Of a stretch of DNA of 49,853 bases, positions 17,561-26,706 are shown piece after piece. This stretch comes from Candidatus Kuenenia stuttgartensis. Lineage in GTDB: Bacteria; Planctomycetota; Planctomycetia; Pirellulales; UBA1268. Where the stretch lies: the NCBI GenBank assembly GCA_945883745.1, contig CAMCYH010000005.1, forward strand, positions 1-49,853, given 5' to 3'. The notes under the pieces were generated by a model. That model saw nothing but the letters and a program-made list of their open reading frames with translations, did no database searches and was not told the origin of the DNA. The translations under genes were made by a program, and so were the position numbers. Each line of letters begins with the position of its first letter. The stretch's first letter is position 1.

Positions 17561-20500
17561 ATGCTCGCCCTCCTCCGAATCACGTTCACGGCGACACTGT
17601 TTACCACCTCGCTGGCCGCAGCATGGTGCCGCGCCGAGGGCTTTCCAACACCGTTCAACAGTGAGAAGGACGCGGCCGCCATGCCGCTGCCCGCCGCGGA
17701 GGCCGCGGCCACCATGGGCGTGCCCGAGGGATTTCGCGTCGGCGTGTTCGCCGCCGAACCGGACGTGCTGAACCCGATCGCCATGGCCTGGGATGCCCGC
17801 GGTCGGCTCTGGATTGCGGAGAACCACACCTACGCCGAACGGCCCATCAAGATGGATACCCGCCTCCGCGACCGCGTGCTCATCTTCGCCGACCGCGACA
17901 ACGACGGCACCGCCGATGAGCGGAAGGTATTCCTCGACGACCTGCAGCAACTGACGAGCGTGGAAGTCGGACTCGGCGGCGTCTGGCTGATGTGCCCGCC
18001 ACGATTGCTCTTCGTGCCTGATCGCAATGGCGACGATGTTCCAGACGGCCCGGCGAAGGTGATGCTCGACGGCTTCGAGGTGGCGACGGAGAACTACCAC
18101 AACTTTGCCAACGGACTGCGGTTCGGCCCCGATGGCTGGCTCTACGGCCGCTGCGGCGGCTCCTGCCCCGGCCGCATCGGCCCGCCCGGCGCGACGGCGA
18201 CACATCGCGTGCGGCTCGAAGGGGGCATCTGGAGATATTCACCGCGATCGGGCCGGTTCGAGGTGCTCTCCCACGGCACCACGAACCCCTGGGGCCACGA
18301 CTGGAACGCCTTTGGCGACGGCTTCTTCATCAACACCGTCAACGGCCATCTCTGGCAGATCATCCCCGGGGCCCATTATCCACGGCATGGCACGCTCGAT
18401 CCGAATCCGCACGCGTACCAACTCATCGACATGCACGCCGACCACTGGCACTTCGACACCGGCGGCGGCTGGCAGAAGTCGCGGGATGGCGCTGCCAACG
18501 ATCTCGGCGGCGGCCACGCCCACTCAGGGCTGATGATCTATCTCGGCGACGACTGGCCCGAGGAGTACCGCGGCCGACTCTTGACGTGGAACTTTCACGG
18601 TCGACGTGTGAACCAGGAACTGCTCGAACGCGAGGGGAGCGGCTACGTGGGCCGTCACGGCCGCGACATGCTCCTGTCCCACGATCCGTTCTTCCGCGGC
18701 ATGGAACTGGCCTACGGCCCCGACGGCACGGTGCTGGCGATCGACTGGAGCGACACGGGCGAGTGCCACGAGGCGACGGGCGTGCACCGCACGAGCGGTC
18801 GCATCTTCCGGATCGCCCACGGCAGCGACATGCAACGAATGCCGCAGGATCTGGCCGGCCTCTCCTGCGTGGCCCTCGCAAACCTGGCAACGCACGCGAA
18901 TGAATGGTATCCGCGGCAGGCGCGGATCATCCTCGCCGAACGCGCAGGCGTGGGCCCCGCACACGACGCCGCCTCGCCCCCCGGCCTCGCGAACGATCTG
19001 CCGCAGGCGCATGAAACACTGCGCCGGCTCGCCGCGGCGGCCGACCCGGTCGTCGCCTGCCGCGCCGTGCTCACGCTCCATGCCAGCGGCGGGTGCGACC
19101 AGTCGTTTCTGCGGAGTCTGCTCACCCACTCCGACGAGCATCTGCGGGCCTGGGGCGTCCGCCTGCTCAGCGACGACTGGCCGATCGATGGCGTCATCGG
19201 GCCGGCGACCGTCTCGCCGGAGGAGTCCGCCCGCGTGGCCACCGCCTATGACGCGGTTGCCGCCGATCTCCACCGGCTCGCCACGGACGACGTGAGCGGA
19301 CTGGTCCGACTCGCCCTCGCCTCAGCACTCCAGCGGATGCCCGTCGATCGCCGCGCCGATCTGGCCGCCGCTCTGATGACTCGCGGTGAAGACGCCGACG
19401 ATCACAATCTGCCGCTGCTGGTCTGGTATGGCCTGATCCCGACAGTCGAGGCGGACCCGCGCCGGACGGCGGACATCGCCGTCGGCTCGCAGTGGCCGAA
19501 CACACAGCGACTGATCGCCCGCCGGCTCGCCAGCCTGATCGAACGGCAGCCCGGGGGCATGGAACGGCTAGTCGCCGCCATCGCGGGCACGCACGACGAA
19601 CGCGTGCAACAGAACCTGCTCGCAGGAATCGCCGACGGTCTCTCCGGCTGGCGGCGGGCCCCGAAGCCCGCGGGCTGGGACGCCCTCGCTGCGCAGTTGG
19701 CGACGGGTGCCGCGACACAGGCCGAGGTCGTCCGCGAACTCTCGGCGATTTTCGGCGATGGCCGTGCGATCGACGAGATCCGCCGACTGGTGCTCGACGA
19801 GAGGGCCGATGAGAGTATCCGCCTGTCGGCGCTCGAAGCGATCGTGCGACAGGGTGACGACAGCGTCCGCGGCATCTGCCTCAGTCTGCTCAACGACCAG
19901 CGATTCAACGTCCTCGCCGCAGAGGGTCTCTCGCAGAGCGACGACGCAGGCGTGGCGCAGGCGCTCGTCACGGCCTACGGCCGGTTTCGCGCTCCATACC
20001 GGCCCAAGCTCATCGGCATCCTCGCCTCGCGACGCACGTTCGCCGCCACCCTGCTCGACGCCGTGTCCAGGGGAACCATCCCACGCGATGCCATCACCGC
20101 CTACGAGCTGAGGCAGATCCGTTCGCTCGGCGATCCCGCACTCGACGCCCGCCTCGAAAGCGACTGGGGCGGCGTCGCCGAGACGACGGCCGAAAAGCGG
20201 TGGCGAATCGACTCACTCAAGGAAGCCCTGCAGCCGGCGGTCCTCGCGGCGGCCGACACATCCCAGGGCCGCAAGCTCTTCGACATATCCTGCAGCCGCT
20301 GCCACAAGCTCTTTGGCGCCGGCGAGTCGATCGGCCCCGACCTCACCGGCGGCAACCGCACGAACATCGACTATCTGCTCGAAAACATCGTCGATCCCAG
20401 CGGCGTGGTGAACCGCGACTACCGGATGTCGATCGTCGTGCTCGCCGACGGGCGGGTGCTCAACGGACTCGTGACGACCCGCGACGACCGCACACTCACA

Positions 20501-20668
20501 CTCGTCACGCCCACCGACCGTCACGTGATCGCCACCGAAGACATCGACGAGGTGACCGTCACGCAGCAGTCACCGATGGCCGAGGGGATGCTCGACCATC
20601 TTTCTCCCGACGCCATTCGCGACCTGATCGGCTACCTCATGCAGCCCGCGCAAGTGCCGCTGCCGTAG
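17561..20668 (+). CDS. secreted PVC-type dehydrogenase/HEAT/cytochrome c protein (second copy)
   Basis: A 1035-residue exported protein, start taken at the ATG at 17561; TATAGT lies only a few bases upstream. The signal peptide is LRITFTATLFTTSLAAAW. A propeller region covers about residues 40-420 (VFAAEPDVLNPIAMAWDARG, NGLRFGPDGWLYG, GGGHAHSGLMIYLGDDW), with DxDxDG-like Ca-binding turns such as DRDNDGTADE. HEAT-like repeats cover about 420-890. The heme domain has C911-S-R-C-H and IGPDLTG, with a late Met in SPMAEGML. The same architecture as 4531-7968 with low identity suggests a paralogue for another substrate. It is co-directional with the pilin/lipoprotein genes 217 bases upstream. Confidence 0.9.
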   Translation: MLALLRITFTATLFTTSLAAAWCRAEGFPTPFNSEKDAAAMPLPAAEAAATMGVPEGFRVGVFAAEPDVLNPIAMAWDARGRLWIAENHTYAERPIKMDTRLRDRVLIFADRDNDGTADERKVFLDDLQQLTSVEVGLGGVWLMCPPRLLFVPDRNGDDVPDGPAKVMLDGFEVATENYHNFANGLRFGPDGWLYGRCGGSCPGRIGPPGATATHRVRLEGGIWRYSPRSGRFEVLSHGTTNPWGHDWNAFGDGFFINTVNGHLWQIIPGAHYPRHGTLDPNPHAYQLIDMHADHWHFDTGGGWQKSRDGAANDLGGGHAHSGLMIYLGDDWPEEYRGRLLTWNFHGRRVNQELLEREGSGYVGRHGRDMLLSHDPFFRGMELAYGPDGTVLAIDWSDTGECHEATGVHRTSGRIFRIAHGSDMQRMPQDLAGLSCVALANLATHANEWYPRQARIILAERAGVGPAHDAASPPGLANDLPQAHETLRRLAAAADPVVACRAVLTLHASGGCDQSFLRSLLTHSDEHLRAWGVRLLSDDWPIDGVIGPATVSPEESARVATAYDAVAADLHRLATDDVSGLVRLALASALQRMPVDRRADLAAALMTRGEDADDHNLPLLVWYGLIPTVEADPRRTADIAVGSQWPNTQRLIARRLASLIERQPGGMERLVAAIAGTHDERVQQNLLAGIADGLSGWRRAPKPAGWDALAAQLATGAATQAEVVRELSAIFGDGRAIDEIRRLVLDERADESIRLSALEAIVRQGDDSVRGICLSLLNDQRFNVLAAEGLSQSDDAGVAQALVTAYGRFRAPYRPKLIGILASRRTFAATLLDAVSRGTIPRDAITAYELRQIRSLGDPALDARLESDWGGVAETTAEKRWRIDSLKEALQPAVLAAADTSQGRKLFDISCSRCHKLFGAGESIGPDLTGGNRTNIDYLLENIVDPSGVVNRDYRMSIVVLADGRVLNGLVTTRDDRTLTLVTPTDRHVIATEDIDEVTVTQQSPMAEGMLDHLSPDAIRDLIGYLMQPAQVPLP

Positions 20669-21040
20669 ACCACGAAAGGGTGGCAGTCGCCGCACGGCCC
20701 GTGGGGAATCGCACATCCTGCACCCAACAGGATTGTGACAGTCGCCTCAGCCGGCGGCGGCGTAGCGGCCATTTCTCTACGGTGCCATAAACGCAAGAAA
20801 TCGGGTGATCCGACCCACCATACGCAAGAGTTTCCCGGAATACCCTTGCAACCGGAATCGCCTCTTGCCGGGTGACATCCCAAAGTTTGCCTTTTTGTCG
20901 TTTTCCGGCGTGGTTGTCGCCAGACCACACCTGGCCACAGCGGTCCGAGGTAACCCCATTTCCAGCCCCACTCAGGCCACTGGTCATCCCCCGCCGCATC
21001 CCGGAAACTGTGCGGCTCACAAATCTCAAGGAGACTCGTA
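20669..21040. other. 372-base intergenic region
   Basis: No protein, RNA or repeat gene was recognised. A TCCTGcacccaaCAGGA inverted repeat lies near 20717-20733 and could form a small hairpin after the dehydrogenase gene. The right end carries AAGGAG (21028-21033), the ribosome site of the amidohydrolase gene. Confidence 0.4.
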
Positions 21041-22783
21041 ATGCGCCTTGCCAATCTGTTTACGGCTGTTGTTTTTGCATCATTTGCTAACCTCCCCGCC
21101 GCAGCGGAAACAGCCGACGCGATCTTCACCGGCGGCGACATCCTCACGATGCGTGGCCCCGCGGCAGAGTACGCCGAGAGCCTGGCGGTGAAGGACGGCA
21201 CAATCCTGTTTGTCGGGCCGCGGGCCGAGGCAGAAAAACTCGTCGGCCCCGAGACCAAGACGATCGACCTGGCGGGCAAGACGCTTCTGCCAGGCTTCAT
21301 CGATACCCACGGCCACTTCATCTACTTTGGCAAGAACCTCGTCGACGCCAATCTCTTCGGCTGCACCGACATCGCCGACCTCGTCGCACGGATGAAGAAG
21401 CAGGTGGCCCAGACGCCCGCCGACGGCTGGATCGTGGGCTTCGGCTACCAGGCCCGGGCGCTCGAGGAAAAGCGACCGCCCACATGTGAGGAACTCGACC
21501 AGGTGTCGGCCGACCGGCCGGTGATGGTCGTCGATTCTTCGGGCCACCTGGGCGCGGCCAACGCCGCTGCCTTCACGGCCGCGGGGATCACAGCCGACAC
21601 GCCCGATCCCACCGGCGGCATGTTTACCCGCAAGGCCGACGGCAAGTCGCTGGCCGGCCCGATGGAGGAGACGGCCTTGAACGCCGTCCGCAGCAGGCGG
21701 CCGCCATTCACGGGCGAGCTCGCCGCGCGGGCCGTCACCGGTGCGGCGCAGGTCTGGGCGAGCCACGGCCAGACGACTGCGATGGAGGCCGGGCTTGGCC
21801 TCGGCAACGACGACATCGGCATCGTGCTCAATGCGATCGACAAACAGCTGCTGCCGATCGACCTCTATGTCGCCGCCAAGGATTCCGCGCTCGACGACAC
21901 GCTGGCCGCGTCGTACTCAGTGGCTACCCAATACAATCCCAAGGCCGGCGGGATCGTGGAGAAGCTCCGCGCCGCCCGCCCCGACCTCGACCAGCGTTAC
22001 GTCAATCGCGTGCGGCTCGGGGGCGTGAAGTTTTGGCTCGACGGCAGCCTCGACACGGCCTGGTTCACCGAGCCCTACACGCAGAATCCACCGGGCAAGA
22101 CCGGTGCCTTTGCCGGCTATCGGCAGATTCCGGACGAAGTGCTCGACGCCGTCTTCGACCGATATTGGCCTACGGAACTCCAGATTCACATGCATATGAA
22201 TGGCGACGCCGCCGCCGACCAGGCGCTCGCTGCGATCGCGAAGGCGGTGAAGAAGCATGGCATGCACGACCACCGCCCTGTGTTCGTGCATGCGTCATGG
22301 CTCCGGCCCGATCAGATCGAGAAGATGAAGGCCTGCGGCGCGATCCCGAGTTTTCTCACGGCGGGCATCATTCCTGGCGGTGACGCGGTGGTGAAACTCT
22401 GGGGGCCGGAGCGGTCGGCCGGCGCGATGGCGTCGCGAACCTTCCTGCGGGCCGGCCTGCCTTTCACCTACTCGCATGATGCACCGGTATCGCCCGTACC
22501 CTCGATCCTGGCTCTGGTCGATGCCGGTGTGAATCGTCGCTCCGGCAGCGGGCAGGTGGTGGGGCCCGACGAGCGGGTCTCCCCGTACGATGCCCTGCGG
22601 GCGGTAACGTCTACCGCCGCCTACCAGCTCAAGGAGGAGAAGACCAAGGGCACGCTCGAGCCCGGCAAGCTCGCCGACCTCGTGATCCTCGACAACAACC
22701 CGCTGAAGGTCGAGCCGACCACGATCAAAGACATCGCCGTCGTGGAGACGATCAAGGACGGGCGCACGGTCTTCGCACGGTAA
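21041..22783 (+). CDS. secreted amidohydrolase (Amidohydro_3, YtcJ-like)
   Basis: A 580-residue protein with a strong AAGGAG eight bases before the ATG and a signal peptide ending near AAAET. The core of the amidohydrolase superfamily is present: LPGFIDTHGHF (H90, H92 metal ligands), HLGAANAAAF, LDGSLDTAWF, QIHMHMNGDAAADQAL and the C-terminal GTLEPGKLADLVILD. Members of this YtcJ/AepA-like subfamily are N-acyl or imide hydrolases of uncertain substrate. It is a single gene with its own leader. The periplasmic location is inferred from the signal peptide. Confidence 0.9.
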   Translation: MRLANLFTAVVFASFANLPAAAETADAIFTGGDILTMRGPAAEYAESLAVKDGTILFVGPRAEAEKLVGPETKTIDLAGKTLLPGFIDTHGHFIYFGKNLVDANLFGCTDIADLVARMKKQVAQTPADGWIVGFGYQARALEEKRPPTCEELDQVSADRPVMVVDSSGHLGAANAAAFTAAGITADTPDPTGGMFTRKADGKSLAGPMEETALNAVRSRRPPFTGELAARAVTGAAQVWASHGQTTAMEAGLGLGNDDIGIVLNAIDKQLLPIDLYVAAKDSALDDTLAASYSVATQYNPKAGGIVEKLRAARPDLDQRYVNRVRLGGVKFWLDGSLDTAWFTEPYTQNPPGKTGAFAGYRQIPDEVLDAVFDRYWPTELQIHMHMNGDAAADQALAAIAKAVKKHGMHDHRPVFVHASWLRPDQIEKMKACGAIPSFLTAGIIPGGDAVVKLWGPERSAGAMASRTFLRAGLPFTYSHDAPVSPVPSILALVDAGVNRRSGSGQVVGPDERVSPYDALRAVTSTAAYQLKEEKTKGTLEPGKLADLVILDNNPLKVEPTTIKDIAVVETIKDGRTVFAR

Positions 22784-22933
22784 CCCGCGCGGACGCCCGA
22801 CTTTGCCATGATCGCCTCCACGTGCGGCGCGATGTTCGGTCGTAGATTTCATGGCCGCGTCGTGGCACTATAACGTGTCAAAGGCGGAATGCCTCCGCAG
22901 CTGAGAAAGCACTTTTCGCAAATCGCCTCACCC

Positions 22934-23473
22934 ATGACCACCTCCACGTACCGCATCGACGTCCGCGTCGATTCACTCGACGGCCTGTACAGCGCGCTTG
23001 ATCCCTCACCCTTCCGCCAGCGTGACCTCGACCCCAGGGCCGTCGAGCACATCGTGCAATGGGCCAGCGACGCACCGCCGAAGGTGCCGCTCGAACTCTG
23101 CGTCCGCGTGGCCGACGACACCGATCCGGAGGCGACCGAGGCCGATACCCAGGCGGCCGTTCGCAACTTCTTCACCTACGAAGGCGACCTCCTCGAGCGG
23201 CAGTATCGCCGCAACCGCGTCCGCACGGTCCGCTGGCTCGCGGTCGGCCTCTCCATCATGACGGTCCTGCTCGCCTTGCATTCGGCCGTGGGCCGGATCT
23301 CCCCCGACAGCCTCTTCAACGACATCGTGGGCGAGGCCTTTGTGATCGCGGGGTGGGTGTCGCTCTGGGTGCCGATTGAACGGCTCGGCTTCGATGGCTG
23401 GCTGCTCAAGGAGAAATACCTCCTCTACCGCCGCCTGGCCGACATGGAAGTCGATATCCAGCCGGAGGTCTGA
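22934..23473 (+). CDS. two-helix membrane protein, unknown function
   Basis: A 179-residue protein, start taken at the ATG at 22934 (an upstream in-frame ATG at 22889 is less likely). The N-terminal cytoplasmic part (about 1-85) has an RVDSLDGLYSALDPSPFRQRDL segment and acidic helices. Two close hydrophobic stretches follow (about 98-116 and 128-150; VRWLAVGLSIMTVLLAL and AFVIAGWVSLWVPIE). The C terminus, EKYLLYRRLADMEVDIQP, is conserved-looking. The function is unknown. It is convergent with the porin gene; a GTGTG-N7-CACAC hairpin lies between them. Confidence 0.6.
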   Translation: MTTSTYRIDVRVDSLDGLYSALDPSPFRQRDLDPRAVEHIVQWASDAPPKVPLELCVRVADDTDPEATEADTQAAVRNFFTYEGDLLERQYRRNRVRTVRWLAVGLSIMTVLLALHSAVGRISPDSLFNDIVGEAFVIAGWVSLWVPIERLGFDGWLLKEKYLLYRRLADMEVDIQPEV

Positions 23474-23501
23474 TCGCTCGTGTGCTGCCAACACACAGAC
23501 G

Positions 23502-24896
23502 TCAAAACTGGGCGACCACGTCACACCCTCCGTAGAACTGACCGTAGGCGTCGCCCGTCACAAGCCCGCCCGGCAGCGTCGTGATGTCGCCAAAGGGGAC
23601 CGCTCCCGATCCGTACGCGTCGGGAGTAAACCAGTCGAAGCGAAGTTCGGGGCGCACCGTCCAGTTGCGGCCCACGAGCCAGTGCAGGCCCCAGGTGATC
23701 GCCCAGAAGTTTCCCGCGAAGCCACCGGAGACCGGGTCGGAATTCGTCACGGCGTTGCGAATGGGATAGAAGACGCGGCTGCCGTTGTTGTCGCGAAACC
23801 ACTCCACCCGCATCCCGGCCGCCAGCCGTTCATGCAATTCGAGATACGAGTATTGGGTGATGCCATACCACTGGGCGAGCCCTGGCAGTTGGCCCTGATT
23901 GGCAAACCCCGTATCGGCGTGAAACTGCCAGGCATTGGAATGCTCCACGGCCAGGGTGAGCCGCTCAGACACCCTCGTCACCACGTAGAGCGTATACATC
24001 GTGAGGTTCCCGACGGTCGGCAGGAGCGGGCGACCGACGTCGTCCACCCGCGGCATGTATTCATTGCCAGTGGTGATTGCAAACCCCATCTCCTGCTTGC
24101 CATCCTCGCTCTCCAGCAGCGTCTCCCCGACGAAGGCAAGGTTGCTGCTCGCCCCCGGATAGTCAGGGTTTGCGACCACCGGCATGCCGTCCGAAAAATT
24201 GTCCCAGCCGTTCATGATGCCGGCGGTCAGCGACACGCCTTCGGAAGCGACCCATGTGCCAAGGATGCCGGTGTGGGTCGTCGGCGTGCCATACTCGAAG
24301 GTGTAGTTGCGGCTGGAGAAGAAGTTGCCGATAGCCGGCACCACTTCGTAGCCCAGCGGCGTGTAAAAATGGCCGACCAGAATGGATAGGTCTTCCCGGC
24401 CGGCCTCGGCATAGAACTGCGGCAGCGCGAGGCCGTAGTAGCGGCTGGAACTCCAGCGCGGTACGCCCAGCGCGTTGACCTCATTAAAAGGAAACGCATC
24501 GAGACCGCGGGCCACGGCCGTCCACCAGTCGGTGCCGTAGAGAAGATCGACCCGCGTGCCCCACCCTGTCTCGTCGGTCAGTGGCTTATGCCCGACGAGG
24601 GCAAGCTGATTGAGCATTCCCTGCCCGTTGCGATCGTTCATCACGACGGGGCCATTGAAGTCGCTGCCCCAGGCATTGGCACCGATCCCTGCCTTCAGCC
24701 AGCCTGAGAGGGCGGCATCGCGTTCAGCCAGCCAATCCGGGGTCAGCAGTTGTCGTGGAGGCTGTCTGACAAGGGCCGGGTCGCTGGCCCGCAGGTCGAA
24801 GAGATCCTCCAGCGGTGGCGGCTGGCCGCGCGCGGCAACTGCGTCGCACAAGAGCGTCATGGCGAGCACCAGCGGAGCAAGATGGCGAGCCAGCAT
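23502..24896 (-). CDS. outer-membrane beta-barrel porin (BBP2/OmpL-like)
   Basis: A 464-residue protein, start at the ATG at 24896, giving signal peptide RHLAPLVLAMTLLCDAVAARG. After it come KAGIGANAWGSDFNG, alternating aromatic strands (YGLALPQFYAEAG, FFSSRNYTFEYG, GILGTWVAS) and a final strand ending in Phe (CDVVAQF), the usual C-terminal signature for outer-membrane barrel assembly. The family is known mainly from planctomycetes and is thought to form general or solute-specific channels. An aromatic W-rich belt supports a barrel. Transport specificity cannot be seen. Confidence 0.82.
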   Translation of the reverse strand: MLARHLAPLVLAMTLLCDAVAARGQPPPLEDLFDLRASDPALVRQPPRQLLTPDWLAERDAALSGWLKAGIGANAWGSDFNGPVVMNDRNGQGMLNQLALVGHKPLTDETGWGTRVDLLYGTDWWTAVARGLDAFPFNEVNALGVPRWSSSRYYGLALPQFYAEAGREDLSILVGHFYTPLGYEVVPAIGNFFSSRNYTFEYGTPTTHTGILGTWVASEGVSLTAGIMNGWDNFSDGMPVVANPDYPGASSNLAFVGETLLESEDGKQEMGFAITTGNEYMPRVDDVGRPLLPTVGNLTMYTLYVVTRVSERLTLAVEHSNAWQFHADTGFANQGQLPGLAQWYGITQYSYLELHERLAAGMRVEWFRDNNGSRVFYPIRNAVTNSDPVSGGFAGNFWAITWGLHWLVGRNWTVRPELRFDWFTPDAYGSGAVPFGDITTLPGGLVTGDAYGQFYGGCDVVAQF

Positions 24897-25094
24897 GTCG
24901 TCGCAGATCGGCTCACACCCGCCCGTCATATGAGGAACACTGCATGGGGGTTTGCGGCGAATGGAGCGGGGTCGGAGGCGAGGCTGGTGAGGGGCTCTTC
25001 GTCATGAAATGCGGTGTTTGGGGCAACGAGCAGGCGGCAACTTGTGTCGCCGCAAAGCCGCGCGATATCCTCATTATCCCTCCTCTACTTGTTT

Positions 25095-25952
25095 ATGCCC
25101 CCCTCCTTCGCCACCTCTGTTTCCACCGCGGTTCTGCTCCCCCGCGAGGGAGAATCCGGGTTTCATGTTCAGGCTGTGCTCATCGGAACCGGGATCGACA
25201 TCAAACAACTTGGCGCGACCGACCGCTCGCTGGGGTCTCCGCTCGTTGTCGAGATGCTCGGGTCTCTCACCGGCAGCGGCATCGCTGTGCTCTATAGCTA
25301 CGGGGCGGCGGTTTTTTTTGACGCCTCGCCCGCAACGATCACCGAGTATCTCCGCCAGATCGGTCCCCAGATCCGCCAGCCCATGGCCACGCAGGACCGC
25401 GACAGTGAAACGCTCGAGGTGCGGGTGCAGTTGGAAGGAAAAGAGACCATGGAGGGGAATGCGCTCCTGCTCAACGACGTGACGCTCGACAAGCTGCAGG
25501 TGATCGCCGACATCATGGCGAAGAGCGTGGCACTCGCCCACCACGAGCGGGCGATCGAGCGGCAGTTTGAGCGGGTCGAGCCCTTTGCGATCAACCTCGA
25601 CCACTGGAGCCGGGCAGGACGGACCGCCAAGGAACTCCTTCAGCACTTGGGAACGGCACTCCTCGCCGAGCATCGCGTGGTCGGCGGGGCTCGCATCGAC
25701 GACGCGCCGGAACTCCTCTGGGATCATCCCGAGTTGGAAAGGCTCTGGGCTCGACTGCGAGACGAGTTCGAGATTCGCGAGCGGTTCGCTGCGCTGCATG
25801 GCAAGCTCAATCTGATTTCTCGAACCGCGGAGACGGCGCTCGAACTGCTGCAGCATCGCCGGAGCCTGCGGGTGGAATGGGCCATCGTCGGGCTGATCGT
25901 CTTTGAGATCGCCCTCACGCTCGTGCAGTGGGCGCTGGGTGTCGGCCACTGA
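25095..25952 (+). CDS. RMD1/DUF155 family membrane-anchored protein
   Basis: A 285-residue protein (start at the ATG at 25095, reading MPPSFATSVSTAVLL). It carries the hallmark features of the family that includes yeast Rmd1/Rmd8 and mitochondrial RMND1: AVLYSYGAAVFFD, MAKSVALAHHERAIE and the terminal LLWDHPELERLWARLRDEFEIRER. One C-terminal transmembrane helix follows (WAIVGLIVFEIALTLVQWAL). In eukaryotes the family supports mitochondrial translation or sporulation. In bacteria the role is unknown. It is transcribed away from the porin gene. Confidence 0.85.
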   Translation: MPPSFATSVSTAVLLPREGESGFHVQAVLIGTGIDIKQLGATDRSLGSPLVVEMLGSLTGSGIAVLYSYGAAVFFDASPATITEYLRQIGPQIRQPMATQDRDSETLEVRVQLEGKETMEGNALLLNDVTLDKLQVIADIMAKSVALAHHERAIERQFERVEPFAINLDHWSRAGRTAKELLQHLGTALLAEHRVVGGARIDDAPELLWDHPELERLWARLRDEFEIRERFAALHGKLNLISRTAETALELLQHRRSLRVEWAIVGLIVFEIALTLVQWALGVGH

Positions 25953-25959
25953 GCCTGGC

Positions 25960-26706
25960 TCAACCGGCCGTGATGCCGACGCCGACATCCTGCAGAGCGG
26001 CCCGAACCCGCGTAAGGATCGCCACCGCCTGCGGCCCGTCGCCATGAAGGCAGAGCGTATCGGCGGCGATCGGCAGCAGCGTGCCATCGATCGCCTCGAT
26101 GACGCCCTCGCAGACCATCCGCACGGCCCGCACGGCCGCCTCATGCGGATCGTCGATCATCGCCCCCGGCTCTGAGCGCGGCACCAGCGAGCCGTCAGGG
26201 GCATAGCCCCGGTCGAGAAACGCTTCCTCGGCCACGGCGAGTCCGCGGCGACGAGCGACGGCCACGAGCGGGCCCCCGGCAAAGGCCACGAGCACCATCC
26301 GCGGCCAGCGGGCCAGGATCGCCTTCACGATGGCCTCGCCAAGTGCCCCATCGCGGCTCGCCTGATGATAGAGACCGCCATGCAGCTTGATGTGCCGCGG
26401 CGGTTCACCGGCCACTGCTTCAAGCGTTGCCACCTGATCGATCACGAGAGCCACAGCCTCGGTGGGAGTGATCGGCAGTTCGCGGCGACCAAAGTGATCG
26501 GGGTCGGCATGGCCGGGGTGGCCGCCGATCGCCACGCCATACCGACGGGCCAACGCCACGGCAGCAGCCATCGTGCCCGCGTCGCCTGCATGACCACCGC
26601 AGGCGATGTTGGCCGACGACATGAGCGGCATCAGATCGGCATCATGCGGCCCGCCCTCACCCAGGTCACAGTTGAGATCGATCGTGCGTTGGTGCTGACT
26701 GGTCAT
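25960..26706 (-). CDS. pxpA: 5-oxoprolinase subunit A (LamB/YcsF family)
   Basis: A 248-residue protein with the family signature IDLNCDLGEGGP at the N terminus, SSANIACGGHAGD, GVAIGGHPGHADPDHFGRRE and HIKLHGGLYHQA, the usual length of about 250. It is translationally coupled to the upstream PxpB-PxpC gene by an ATGA overlap (26703-26706). Together they hydrolyse 5-oxoproline to glutamate using ATP, a metabolite repair reaction. The conserved acidic and His residues fit this assignment. Confidence 0.93.
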   Translation of the reverse strand: MTSQHQRTIDLNCDLGEGGPHDADLMPLMSSANIACGGHAGDAGTMAAAVALARRYGVAIGGHPGHADPDHFGRRELPITPTEAVALVIDQVATLEAVAGEPPRHIKLHGGLYHQASRDGALGEAIVKAILARWPRMVLVAFAGGPLVAVARRRGLAVAEEAFLDRGYAPDGSLVPRSEPGAMIDDPHEAAVRAVRMVCEGVIEAIDGTLLPIAADTLCLHGDGPQAVAILTRVRAALQDVGVGITAG

